Origin: SG8-39 sp032125995
Lineage (GTDB): Bacteria; Pseudomonadota; Gammaproteobacteria; Burkholderiales; SG8-39
DNA: 21,051 nucleotides
Direction: 5' to 3'
Assembly: GCA_032125995.1 (NCBI GenBank)
Contig: JAQBBQ010000134.1
Location: 1-21,051, forward strand
The position numbers and the translations under genes were made by a program. This document shows positions 6,877 to 13,967 of this stretch, in pieces (the stretch's first letter is position 1; each line of letters starts with the position of its first letter). Under the pieces are notes generated by a model that ran no database searches, was not told the DNA's origin, and saw only the letters and a list, made by a program, of their open reading frames with translations.

Positions 6877-9800
6877 TGGACGCGCAGCCGAAAGCGACGC
6901 CGCGACGCCGGCGCTGGCCCTGGGTCCTCGCCGCCGCCGTGCTGCTGCCGGTCGTCGTGCTGGTTGCGCTTGGGGCATGGAGTCGAACCGAGCACGCGCT
7001 GGCGACGGTGGTGCAGGCCCTCGAGCGCGCGAGCGCCGGCCGACTCGAACTGCGCGGCGTCACCGGCACGCTCTACGGTCCGCTGAGCGTGCAGCGGATC
7101 GCCTACCGCGACGCCGGCAGCGAAGTCATCCTCGATGCGCTCGAACTCGAATGGTCGCCGCGGGCGTTACTCGCGGCGACGGTACACGTCGATCGGCTGG
7201 TGGCGAATTCAATGACGCTGAAGCTGGCCGCGGGCGGCGCGACGGCCGCGGCACCACCGCTAAGTCTCCGGGTGCCGATTCGTGTCGTGCTGCAGGATCT
7301 GCGCATTGCCCGCCTGGTGGTCGACGATGGCGACGCGCCGCTCACGTTCACGCCGGTCGCCGGCGCGGTGACGCTGGGCCTGACGCGACATACGCTCACG
7401 CTGCGTCGGCTTGGCACGCCGTGGGCGCGCGTCAACGGCGAGGTTTCGGTCGGTGCCTGGGCACCGTATCGGCTCGAGGGCCGCGCCAGCCTGCGCGAAC
7501 TGGGGACAGTGCCGCTGGAGAGCGCCGAACTGACGCTCAAGGGTGATGCCTCGCGCGTGGAGATCGCCGCCGCGCCGAAGGCAACCTGGTTCGCGGGCAG
7601 CGCGAAGGCGATGGTCGCGCCGTTCGCGACGTCTCCGCTGCAAGGTCTTTCGCTCGCGTTACGCGAGGTGAATCTGGCGGGCCTCGATCCGGCGTTGCCT
7701 GCGACACGTGCCAGTCTTGACACGGCGCTCGTTGGCAAGGACGGCGCGCTCAGCGGACCGGTTTCGGTGAAGAATGCGCTCGCGGGTCGCATCGACAGCG
7801 GCCGCATCCCGCTTTCAGCAGCGAGCGGGGCCGCGCGCTTCGACGGCGCGCGGCTGCGCGTCGACGACCTCAAGCTGTCGCTTGCCGAAGCGGGCAGCGC
7901 CAGTGGCTGGGCCGAGGTCGGTGCGGACGGTTACGCGGTTGAACTCGCCACCGACGGCCTGCGCCTCGAGGAACTGCACGGCGCGCTGCGCCCCCTCAAG
8001 CCTGCCGGTACGGTTCGAATTGCGCGCGAAGCGGACGCGCAGCGCGTCGATGCGCGCCTGAAGGCAGGCGACTACGCGCTCGAACTGTCGGCGCGATTGC
8101 GCGAAGCGCGCATCGATGTCGACGCGGCGACGCTACGCATGCCCGGGGGCGAGGTCGCGGCAACCGGCGAGGTGCTGCTGAATGAGACGCAGGCGTTCAA
8201 GTTCGACGCCCGGCTGAAGGAATTCGATCCGGGCCGGTTCGTCGAAATGCCCGCGGCGCGACTGAATGGAACAGTGCGGGCAAGCGGTGCGCTGCGACCC
8301 GATTGGCGCGCGGAGATCGCCTACCGGATTGCCCGCAGCAGCTTCGCCGGGGCAGCGCTGAGCGGCGAGGGAACGCTGGTCGCAGCGCCACAACGGATCG
8401 TGGTGCGGGTGGCATCGCTAACGGTGGGGGCCAATCGCCTGCGTGCGGAAGGCCGATTGGGCGCATCCGGCGACCGGCTGAACGTGAACCTCGATGCGCC
8501 CCAGCTCGCACAGCTCGGCCTCGGTGCAAGCGGCGCGCTGCGTGCGACCGGGTGGATCGGCGGCAGCCTGGCGAAGCCCGCCTTCGTGCTGGAGGGCGAT
8601 GGGCAGGCGCTGAAATTTCGCGCGATCGAGGCTGCGACGGTGTCGATCCGTGCGCAGGCGGCAGAGGGCCTGACGGGAAAGATCGGCGCGCGCATCGAGG
8701 CGCGCGGCCTGCGCGCCGCGGGCCGTTCGCTCGCGCGGCTCGAGGCGACGCTCGAGGGCACGCGTCGCCAGCATGTGCTGCGCGCGGCGATCGACGATCC
8801 GGCGCTCGCGGCCAGCGCGCGCGTGCAAGGCAGCCTCGCCGAAGCGGGGGGTTGGGACGGTCGCATCGAGACGCTGGAGGCCGCCCGACCGAATCGCGCG
8901 CGTCTCGTCGAGCCGGTTCGCCTGCGCTGGCGTCCTGGCCGCCTGGAAACCGGCGCCGGCCGCGTGATGCTCGCAGGCGGCGAGCTGCGTTTCGAGGCGG
9001 TCGTGGCGGGCGGCGGGAAGCTCGTCAGCCGCGGCCGCATCGAGCGCATCGCGCTCGCCGACCTGCTTGCCCCCCCGGGTCCTGCCGCCACGTTCCGCAC
9101 CGACCTCGTGGTGAGCGGTGCCTGGGACATCCGTGCGGCCGACGCGCTGAGCGGCAGCCTGCAGCTCGCGCGCGACCGCGGTGACGTGGTGCTCACCGGC
9201 GGTACGCCGCTGGCGTTGGAAATCAGTGAGTTGCGCCTCGAGGCCGTGGCGCGCGCCAACACCATCGAAGCGACCCTGCGCGGGCAGGGCGCCAAGCTCG
9301 GCGCACTCTCGGTCGACCTGCGCACGAAGGCCGAGCGCAGCGCAGGTGCCTGGCAAATCGCACCCGAGGCGCCGATTTCCGTGCGCTCGCGCTTCACCGT
9401 TCCGAGCCTCGCCTGGCTGGGTCGACTCGTCAATTCGGAGCTGCGCACCGGCGGCAGCCTTTCGGGCCGCATTGACGTCGACGGCACGCTGCGTGCGCCG
9501 CGCCTGCAGGGCGAACTGAACGGCGAGAAGCTGCGCGTGCGCTACGGCGCCGCCGGCGTGCGCTTGCGCGATGGCGAGATGAAGGTCGAGTTGGCGCAAG
9601 ACAAGGTGATCTTCCGTCGCATCGCCTTCCGCGGCGATGAAGGCACGTTGATCGCGAGCGGCGAGGCGACGCTCGCCGGCGGGAAGCCTCAGCTCGACCT
9701 CAAGTTCCAGGCCGACAAGCTCGCCGCGGTGCGCCGCGACGATCATCAACTCGCGCTGAGCGGCACCGGTCGTGTGCGCTCGCGCGACGGCAAGCTCGCG

Positions 9801-10541
9801 CTCGAAGGCGAATTCACCGCCGATCGCGGGCTGATCGAGCTGCGCGCCGAAAACGCGCCGCGCCTGTCGTCCGATGTGGTGATCGTCAGCGCCGAACCCA
9901 CGGTTGATTCGGCGCCCACCCGATTGCGCCTCGATGTGAAGGTCGATCTGGGCGACGCGTTCTACGTCAAGGGGGAGGGTCTGGATGTGCGCATGGCGGG
10001 TGGCGTGCGCGTCACGCTCGAGGAGGGCGAGATTCGCCCGCGTGCGAAGGGCAGCGTGCGCGTCGCCGAAGGGCGCTACGCCGCCTACGGTCAGCAGCTC
10101 GCGATCGAACGTGGCGTGCTGTTGTTCGACGGGCCGCTGGACAATCCCAAGCTCGACATCCTCGCGGTGCGCAAGAACCAGCGCGTCGTGGCCGGCGTCG
10201 CGATTACCGGCACTGCGCTTTCGCCGCGCACGGCGCTCTACTCCAATCCGCCGGTGCCCGATGCGCAGAAGCTGCAGTGGCTCGTGTTCGGTGCCGGGCC
10301 CGGTTCCGCGGGCGACGCCGAGTTCGGCCTCGCGAGCGCGAGCAGCAGCCAACGTGCCAGCGACTACGTGAGCGTCGGCGCGCAGCTCGCCTCGGCGGTC
10401 TACGTCAGCGTCGGGCAAAGCCTGCGCAACGCCGACAGCTTCGTGCAGGCGACGCTCGATCTCACCGAGCGCATCGCGGTGCAGGGCCGCACCGGTTCGG
10501 AAAACGCGGTGACCCTGATTTACACATGGGAATTTGACTGA
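6876..10541 (+). CDS. tamB: TamB, inner-membrane-anchored translocation/assembly module (AsmA-like family)
   Basis: 1221 residues, near the usual TamB length (E. coli about 1259). It spans the periplasm as a long beta-taco groove and contacts TamA at the outer membrane. A basic N-terminus (RRRRW) is followed by one transmembrane helix at about residues 16-36, then a very long beta-rich periplasmic region, and the conserved C-terminal DUF490/TamB domain over roughly the last 330 residues (QQLAIERGVLLFDGPLDNPK, PVPDAQKLQWLVFG, and the ending TGSENAVTLIYTWEFD). The ATG at 6876 overlaps the tamA TGA; a frame extension back to 6780 lies inside tamA and is not used. Adjacency of tamA and tamB is the standard arrangement. 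No frameshift or truncation is seen. Confidence 0.95.
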   Translation: MDAQPKATPRRRRWPWVLAAAVLLPVVVLVALGAWSRTEHALATVVQALERASAGRLELRGVTGTLYGPLSVQRIAYRDAGSEVILDALELEWSPRALLAATVHVDRLVANSMTLKLAAGGATAAAPPLSLRVPIRVVLQDLRIARLVVDDGDAPLTFTPVAGAVTLGLTRHTLTLRRLGTPWARVNGEVSVGAWAPYRLEGRASLRELGTVPLESAELTLKGDASRVEIAAAPKATWFAGSAKAMVAPFATSPLQGLSLALREVNLAGLDPALPATRASLDTALVGKDGALSGPVSVKNALAGRIDSGRIPLSAASGAARFDGARLRVDDLKLSLAEAGSASGWAEVGADGYAVELATDGLRLEELHGALRPLKPAGTVRIAREADAQRVDARLKAGDYALELSARLREARIDVDAATLRMPGGEVAATGEVLLNETQAFKFDARLKEFDPGRFVEMPAARLNGTVRASGALRPDWRAEIAYRIARSSFAGAALSGEGTLVAAPQRIVVRVASLTVGANRLRAEGRLGASGDRLNVNLDAPQLAQLGLGASGALRATGWIGGSLAKPAFVLEGDGQALKFRAIEAATVSIRAQAAEGLTGKIGARIEARGLRAAGRSLARLEATLEGTRRQHVLRAAIDDPALAASARVQGSLAEAGGWDGRIETLEAARPNRARLVEPVRLRWRPGRLETGAGRVMLAGGELRFEAVVAGGGKLVSRGRIERIALADLLAPPGPAATFRTDLVVSGAWDIRAADALSGSLQLARDRGDVVLTGGTPLALEISELRLEAVARANTIEATLRGQGAKLGALSVDLRTKAERSAGAWQIAPEAPISVRSRFTVPSLAWLGRLVNSELRTGGSLSGRIDVDGTLRAPRLQGELNGEKLRVRYGAAGVRLRDGEMKVELAQDKVIFRRIAFRGDEGTLIASGEATLAGGKPQLDLKFQADKLAAVRRDDHQLALSGTGRVRSRDGKLALEGEFTADRGLIELRAENAPRLSSDVVIVSAEPTVDSAPTRLRLDVKVDLGDAFYVKGEGLDVRMAGGVRVTLEEGEIRPRAKGSVRVAEGRYAAYGQQLAIERGVLLFDGPLDNPKLDILAVRKNQRVVAGVAITGTALSPRTALYSNPPVPDAQKLQWLVFGAGPGSAGDAEFGLASASSSQRASDYVSVGAQLASAVYVSVGQSLRNADSFVQATLDLTERIAVQGRTGSENAVTLIYTWEFD

Positions 10542-10637
10542 CGAGCGGCGCGCTGTCGCTTACGCCAGGGCACGAAACGCTACGCTGCGTTGTCACTCGC
10601 GCATTGTTTCGAACAGCCGAACGTTGCAGCAGACCGG

Positions 10638-10667
10638 TTCTTTCCGGCCGCATCAGTGCGGTATACT
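10638..10667 (+). promoter_or_regulatory. Candidate sigma70 promoter of the DUF3604 gene
   Basis: A strong -10, TATACT (10662-10667), is preceded by a weak -35 (TTCTTT at 10638-10643, 18-bp spacer). Transcription would begin near 10674, giving a leader of about 50 nt. It lies in the 181-bp gap after tamB and suggests that the DUF3604 gene is transcribed separately. Confidence 0.45.
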
Positions 10668-10672
10668 TTTAG

Positions 10673-10693
10673 GCGGTGCCGCAAGGGCGCCGC
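10673..10693 (+). other. Stable hairpin at the 5' end of the DUF3604 transcript
   Basis: GCGGTGCC, loop GCAAG, GGCGCCGC form an 8-bp stem with one G-U pair. It begins within a base or two of the predicted transcription start, so it would sit at the very 5' end of the mRNA. It is followed by no T-run and is not a terminator. Structure is seen; a stabilising role is inference. Confidence 0.4.
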
Positions 10694-10722
10694 GTCGTAC
10701 TTCCAACCCCAGGACGCCTGTC

Positions 10723-12657
10723 ATGAATCTCTGTCGAACGCTGGGTGCACCGATCGCCATCCTTGTTGCAATCGCATGCGCGGACAGTGTCTGGGCAAAC
10801 GATCCGATGCCACCAGCGGAGACCCTCGAGGGCGCGTTCAAACCGCAGCAGCATTTTTCGCCCTACGCCGGGCGCAATTTCCCGACCCAGGTGTTCTTCG
10901 GCGACACCCACTTGCATACCGGGATGTCGATGGATGCCGGAGCGTTCGGCGCGCGCCTCACGCCCGAGGATGCCTACCGATTCGCGCGTGGCGAGCAGTT
11001 GGTCTCCTCCACGGGCCTGCCGGTGAAGCTTTCGAGACCCCTGGACTTTCTCGTCGTCGCCGATCACTCGGACAACATGGGTTTCTTTCCGCGGCTGTTC
11101 GATGGCGATCCCGGAATGCTTGCGGACCCGACCGGCAAGCGCTGGTACGAGATGGTGAAAAGAGGCGGCGACGAAGGCGTGAAGGTCGCCATCGAGGTCA
11201 TCAGTGCGTTCAGCAACTATAAGTTTCCGCCCGCGCTCGCGTCATTGCCAGGGAGCCAGGCCTACCGCTCGGCCTGGGAAACGACGATCAAGGCGGCCGA
11301 GAAATATAACGATCCCGGAAAGTTCACGTCGTTCATCGGTTACGAATGGACCTCCAACACGGGAGGCAACAACCTGCATCGCGTGGTGATCTTCCGCGAC
11401 GATGGCAACAAGGCGAGCATGGTCGAGCCCTACACGACCGCGCGGCCCCAAGGCAGCGACAACCCGCGCGACTTGTGGAAATGGCTGCAGATGTACGAGG
11501 ACAAGACCGGCGGGCGCATCCTTGCGCTGGCGCACAACGGCAACCTGTCGAACGGCATCATGTTCCCGATGCTGGACAGCTTCACCGGCAAGCCCCTCGA
11601 CCGTGCGTACGCGCAAACGCGTGCCCGATGGGAGCCGCTGTACGAGGCCACGCAAATCAAGGGCGACGGCGAGGCGCATCCCTACCTGTCGCCGACCGAC
11701 GAGTTCGCCGACTACGAAACCTGGGACAAGGCGAACCTCGACCTGAGCGTGCCGAAGAAGAAGGACATGCTGCAGTACGAATACGCGCGCGAAGGGCTCA
11801 AGATCGGCCTCGCGCTCGAGCAAAAGCTCGGAGTCAATCCGTACAAGTTCGGCATGATCGGCTCGACCGACAGCCATACCGGGCTGGCGACCGCCCAGGA
11901 GGACAATTTCTTCGGCAAGCATGCCGGCACGGAGCCGGGTCCCAAGCGCTGGGAACACCCCGTGGGGTGCTTCGAAAAAAATTGCATCATCGGGTGGTCG
12001 CAGGCGGCCAGCGGCTACGCCGCGGTCTGGGCCACCGAGAACACGCGTGCGGCGATCTGGGACGCGATGAAGCGCAAGGAAACCTACGCCACCACCGGCT
12101 CGCGCATGATGGTCCGGTTCTTCGGCGGTTTCGATTTCCTTCCCGAGCACGCAAAGTCGCGCACCCCGGCGTCGATCGGCTACCAGTTGGGTGTCTCGAT
12201 GGGCGGCGATCTGCATAAGGCGCCCGCAGGCAAGGCGCCGACCTTTCTCGTCGCGGCGCTCAAGGATGCGATCAGCGGCAACCTCGACCGTATCCAGATC
12301 GTCAAGGGTTGGGTCGATGCGAAGGGCGCGCGCCAGGAGAAGGTCTATGACGTCGTCTGGGCGGGCGATCGCAAGCCCGGCGCCGACGGAAAAGTGCCGC
12401 CGGTCGGCAATACGGTCGACGTGGCAAATGCGACCTGGACCAATACCATCGGTGCATCCGAACTCATCACGGTGTGGAAGGATCCGAACTTCGATTCCAA
12501 ACTGAAGGCCTTTTACTACGCACGCGTGATCGAAATTCCGACGCCGCGCTGGACTGCCTACGAGGCCAAGCGCTACGGGGTGAAGATGGATCCGAAGGTG
12601 CCGATGGTGACGCAGGAGCGCGCCTACACCTCGCCGATCTGGTACACGCCGGGCTGA
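10723..12657 (+). CDS. Secreted DUF3604 protein (PHP-like putative metal-dependent hydrolase)
   Basis: 644 residues. Signal peptide 1-25 (hydrophobic core, cleavage after VWA). The mature protein is a full DUF3604 protein: FFGDTHLHTGMSMDAGAFG (D61-x-H63-x-H65), LDFLVVADHSDNMG (D114-H115), LALAHNGNLSNG and IGSTDSHTG are His/Asp clusters of the kind that hold metals in PHP-type phosphoesterases. No substrate is established for this family to my knowledge. The C-terminus (RYGVKMDPKVPMVTQERAYT, SPIWYTPG) is typical of the family. The ATG at 10723 is chosen because it starts the signal peptide, follows the candidate promoter and has AGGA about 9 nt upstream; the frame is open further back without coding character. 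The stop is followed immediately by a palindromic repeat that may act as terminator. Confidence 0.9.
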   Translation: MNLCRTLGAPIAILVAIACADSVWANDPMPPAETLEGAFKPQQHFSPYAGRNFPTQVFFGDTHLHTGMSMDAGAFGARLTPEDAYRFARGEQLVSSTGLPVKLSRPLDFLVVADHSDNMGFFPRLFDGDPGMLADPTGKRWYEMVKRGGDEGVKVAIEVISAFSNYKFPPALASLPGSQAYRSAWETTIKAAEKYNDPGKFTSFIGYEWTSNTGGNNLHRVVIFRDDGNKASMVEPYTTARPQGSDNPRDLWKWLQMYEDKTGGRILALAHNGNLSNGIMFPMLDSFTGKPLDRAYAQTRARWEPLYEATQIKGDGEAHPYLSPTDEFADYETWDKANLDLSVPKKKDMLQYEYAREGLKIGLALEQKLGVNPYKFGMIGSTDSHTGLATAQEDNFFGKHAGTEPGPKRWEHPVGCFEKNCIIGWSQAASGYAAVWATENTRAAIWDAMKRKETYATTGSRMMVRFFGGFDFLPEHAKSRTPASIGYQLGVSMGGDLHKAPAGKAPTFLVAALKDAISGNLDRIQIVKGWVDAKGARQEKVYDVVWAGDRKPGADGKVPPVGNTVDVANATWTNTIGASELITVWKDPNFDSKLKAFYYARVIEIPTPRWTAYEAKRYGVKMDPKVPMVTQERAYTSPIWYTPG

Positions 12658-12680
12658 GAAAAGGTATCAGGATCCTTTTC
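12658..12680 (+). repeat. Palindromic 23-nt repeat, copy 1 (possible terminator)
   Basis: Arms GAAAAGG and CCTTTTC flank a 9-nt centre TATCAGGAT. It begins at the first base after the DUF3604 stop codon. Copy 2 at 13154-13176 is the same element in inverted orientation, differing at 2 of 23 positions. The A-rich/T-rich stem followed by little else makes a modest terminator. I recall similar GGTGTCAGGAACC-type elements dispersed between genes in proteobacteria, but that is from memory and unchecked. Confidence 0.65.
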
Positions 12681-12768
12681 GCCGGAACTGTCGTGGTTCA
12701 ACGCCACCGATCCAGCGGTGACCATCGTGACCTGTGTGGCCTTCTTTCCGGCCGCGTGCTACGCGAGT

Positions 12769-12802
12769 GTGACTTTTTCCTGCAACGGCGCAAAAAAGTC
12801 GC
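12769..12802. other. Inverted repeat in the intergenic region
   Basis: GTGACTTTTT and AAAAAGTCGC pair over 10 bp (one G-U) around a 14-nt centre. It lies between the DUF3604 gene and the small membrane protein gene. It could be a weak terminator for the former or a regulatory hairpin. Function unknown. Confidence 0.35.
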
Positions 12803-12834
12803 TTGCCAGAGGATGCGCCCGTGCCCGGCGACGC

Positions 12835-12840
12835 TATGAT
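12835..12840 (+). promoter_or_regulatory. Possible -10 element of the small membrane protein gene
   Basis: TATGAT, 41 nt upstream of the ATG at 12882. No good -35 lies at the proper distance (GATGCG at 17 bp), so the call is weak. Confidence 0.28.
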
Positions 12841-12881
12841 CATTTCACTGCGTCGTGACGAACACCCCACTGGAGGCAGCC

Positions 12882-13142
12882 ATGCAATTCCTGACCATTC
12901 TGCTGTTGATTGTCGGCGTGACGGTGGCGATGGGCGCGAGCGCGATCGGATGTTCCTACGTGCTTGGCCGGTTCTTCCATAGCCAGGAAGCCGGCTGGCC
13001 GGCCTCGGCGCCTTCCGAAGATCGCGCGCGCTGCGACGCCGACGCCGAATGGTATGCCAGCCTGCCCGCGTGGAAGCAGGCCGTCACCGCGGGCTGGTGG
13101 TTGACGAACCGTGTCATCTGCGCCAGCAAGGGCTGCCGGTAG
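12882..13142 (+). CDS. Small membrane-anchored protein with C-terminal cysteines, unknown function
   Basis: 86 residues. The ATG at 12882 is preceded by GGAGG with good spacing; an in-frame extension to 12855 has no such support. One N-terminal hydrophobic helix (about residues 3-27) is followed by a short polar region. Cysteines occur at C24, C51, C78 and C84, the last pair in ICASKGC near the C-terminus. Aromatic segments EWYASLPAWKQAV and AGWWLTNRV look amphipathic. I do not recognise a family. It stands alone on the plus strand between two inverted copies of a palindromic repeat and before a convergent tRNA. Confidence 0.65.
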   Translation: MQFLTILLLIVGVTVAMGASAIGCSYVLGRFFHSQEAGWPASAPSEDRARCDADAEWYASLPAWKQAVTAGWWLTNRVICASKGCR

Positions 13143-13153
13143 GCGGCACGCCG

Positions 13154-13176
13154 GAAAAGGTTCCTGACACCTTTTC
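13154..13176 (-). repeat. Palindromic 23-nt repeat, copy 2, abutting the tRNA 3' end
   Basis: On the minus strand it reads GAAAAGG, centre TGTCAGGAA, CCTTTTC, and starts at the first base after the tRNA-Val CCA. It matches copy 1 at 21 of 23 positions. Placed directly behind the tRNA, and 12 nt behind the convergent small gene, it could end transcription from both sides. Confidence 0.65.
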
Positions 13177-13251
13177 TGGTGGGTGGTACTGGGATCGAAC
13201 CAGTGGCCCCTGCTGTGTGAGAGCAGTGCTCTACCGCTGAGCTAACCACCC
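13177..13251 (-). tRNA. tRNA-Val (anticodon CAC)
   Basis: 75 nt including encoded CCA. Acceptor stem GGGTGGT pairs with ACCACCC. The D-arm is GCTC...GAGC. The anticodon stem CTGCT/AGCAG holds loop CTCACAC, giving anticodon CAC, which reads GUG. The T-arm is ACTGG-TTCGATC-CCAGT. All stems pair fully. It faces the small gene upstream and is codirectional with the csoR-like gene. Confidence 0.95.
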
Positions 13252-13265
13252 CCTGCGGAGCGCGA

Positions 13266-13295
13266 ATTTTACGCGCGCCGGCAGGGCAGGGGCAA
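13266..13295 (-). promoter_or_regulatory. Promoter of tRNA-Val
   Basis: TTGCCC (13290-13295), 18-bp spacer, TAAAAT (13266-13271). The predicted start is about 7 nt before the mature tRNA 5' end. The bases after the -10 are GC-rich (GCGCTCC), as in stringently controlled stable-RNA promoters. It lies between the csoR-like stop and the tRNA. Confidence 0.55.
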
Positions 13296-13302
13296 ATCGG
13301 CG

Positions 13303-13581
13303 CTAGCCGAACTTGGCCAGCAGCGCGGCGGCCTGCTTCACCCGGTCATTGACCGCGGCCTTGGTGGCCGGGCCGGCGGCGACCTCGGACTGCAGCGCGC
13401 AGGCGAGCACGTTGTAGAACGCCTTGTCGAGCGCGCGTCGCGCGGCCGAGAGCTGCTGGGTGATGCGCTCGCAATCGGCGTTCGACTCGATCATCGACTG
13501 GATGCCGCGCAACTGGCCCTCGATGCGCTTGAGGCGCATCACCATGTCGTGCTTGTGCTTCGCGTCGCGGATCACCGACAT
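13303..13581 (-). CDS. CsoR/FrmR/CstR-superfamily (DUF156) transcriptional repressor
   Basis: 92 residues, all-helical tetrameric repressor family (copper, nickel, formaldehyde or persulfide sensors). RLKRIEGQLRGIQSMIE (residues 16-32) is the family hallmark. Aligning with CsoR, the first ligand Cys is kept (C37, in ADCERITQQLSAARRAL), but the positions of the copper-binding His and second Cys are A62 and E66; instead there is a Cys at 61 (VLACAL). So copper sensing is unlikely and thiol/persulfide chemistry between C37 and C61 is plausible (inference). ATG at 13581 is chosen: GGAGG precedes it by 5 nt, whereas the in-frame start at 13623 would overlap the -10 element. It is divergent from the operon beginning at 13742, with operators in both promoters. 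Confidence 0.9.
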   Translation of the reverse strand: MSVIRDAKHKHDMVMRLKRIEGQLRGIQSMIESNADCERITQQLSAARRALDKAFYNVLACALQSEVAAGPATKAAVNDRVKQAAALLAKFG

Positions 13582-13618
13582 CGGGACCTCCGGGTTGATC
13601 TGGGTCAAGCGTTCGCGG

Positions 13619-13647
13619 AGCATACCCTACGGGGTATGGCAGGGCAA
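13619..13647 (-). promoter_or_regulatory. Promoter of the csoR-like gene
   Basis: Minus strand: TTGCCC (13642-13647), 17-bp spacer, TATGCT (13619-13624). The spacer carries operator 1. Transcription would start near 13612, leaving a 30-nt leader with GGAGG before the ATG at 13581. Position of the operator implies autorepression. Confidence 0.65.
13621..13638. promoter_or_regulatory. CsoR-type operator 1
   Basis: CATACCC-TACG-GGGTATG is a perfect 7-4-7 palindrome of the A/T-flanked G/C-tract kind recognised by CsoR-family repressors. It overlaps the -10 and fills much of the spacer of the csoR-like promoter. Confidence 0.75.
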
Positions 13648-13659
13648 GCGCCGAGGTCC

Positions 13660-13688
13660 TTGACATACTATACCCCCCAGGGTATTGT
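13660..13688 (+). promoter_or_regulatory. Promoter of the DUF2892-trxC-RND-PDO-FIST operon
   Basis: TTGACA (consensus -35, 13660-13665), exactly 17 bp, then TATTGT (13683-13688). It should be strong unless repressed. Its -35 is 12 bp from the -35 of the divergent csoR-like promoter. Predicted leader is about 47 nt to the ATG at 13742. Confidence 0.8.
13670..13685. promoter_or_regulatory. CsoR-type operator 2
   Basis: ATACCC-CCCA-GGGTAT has half-sites identical to operator 1 and sits between the -35 and -10 of the operon promoter, overlapping the -10. Binding here would block RNA polymerase. The centres of the two operators are 48 bp apart. Confidence 0.78.
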
Positions 13689-13741
13689 GTGGTCAGGCCG
13701 GACAGGGGTCCGGACGATCCAAGCCATTCAAGGAGATCTAA

Positions 13742-13963
13742 ATGACCATCGAACGGTCCCTGCGCATCGTCGCCGGCGCCTTTGTCCTCCTCTCGCTCGC
13801 CCTCGGCGTCGAAGGCAGTCCGCTCTTCCTCAGCCAGCACGCCCTGTGGTTTACTGCCTTCGTCGGCCTTAACCTGTTCCAGAGCGGCTTTTCCAACTGG
13901 TGCCCGATGATCAGCTTCCTACGCAAGCTCGGCATGAAGAGCGGCGAGGTCGCGCACGCCTGA
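13742..13963 (+). CDS. DUF2892 (YgaP-type) small membrane protein
   Basis: 73 residues with two hydrophobic helices (about 8-22 and 34-50) and the family's Cys-Pro after the second (C54-P55 in NWCPMISFLRKLG). In E. coli YgaP this domain anchors a rhodanese to the inner membrane; here it is a stand-alone protein, while a rhodanese is fused to the dioxygenase encoded later in the operon. A sulfur-relay or docking role is inference. AAGGAG lies 6 nt before the ATG. It is the first gene of the operon, and trxC follows 4 nt after its stop. Confidence 0.88.
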   Translation: MTIERSLRIVAGAFVLLSLALGVEGSPLFLSQHALWFTAFVGLNLFQSGFSNWCPMISFLRKLGMKSGEVAHA

Positions 13964-13967
13964 ACCC

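Noticed and set aside
8418..10418. Long minus-strand open frames opposite tamB, the receptor, tamA and the RND genes (up to about 660 codons)
   Set aside because: They are Arg/Ala/His-rich shadows produced by GC-rich codon bias of the real genes, with no domain character or ribosome binding sites.
10534..10722. Upstream extension of the DUF3604 protein overlapping tamB
   Set aside because: It would put 63 unstructured residues before a clear signal peptide and run through the candidate promoter and hairpin.
13177..13251. tRNA-Val as attachment site of a genomic island
   Set aside because: No integrase and no duplicated tRNA 3' end is visible on either side; neighbouring genes look like resident genes in composition.
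13582..13623. N-terminal extension of the csoR-like protein to a start at 13623
   Set aside because: That codon overlaps the promoter -10, upstream of the predicted transcript start; the ATG at 13581 has GGAGG at ideal spacing and begins the family-type N-terminus.
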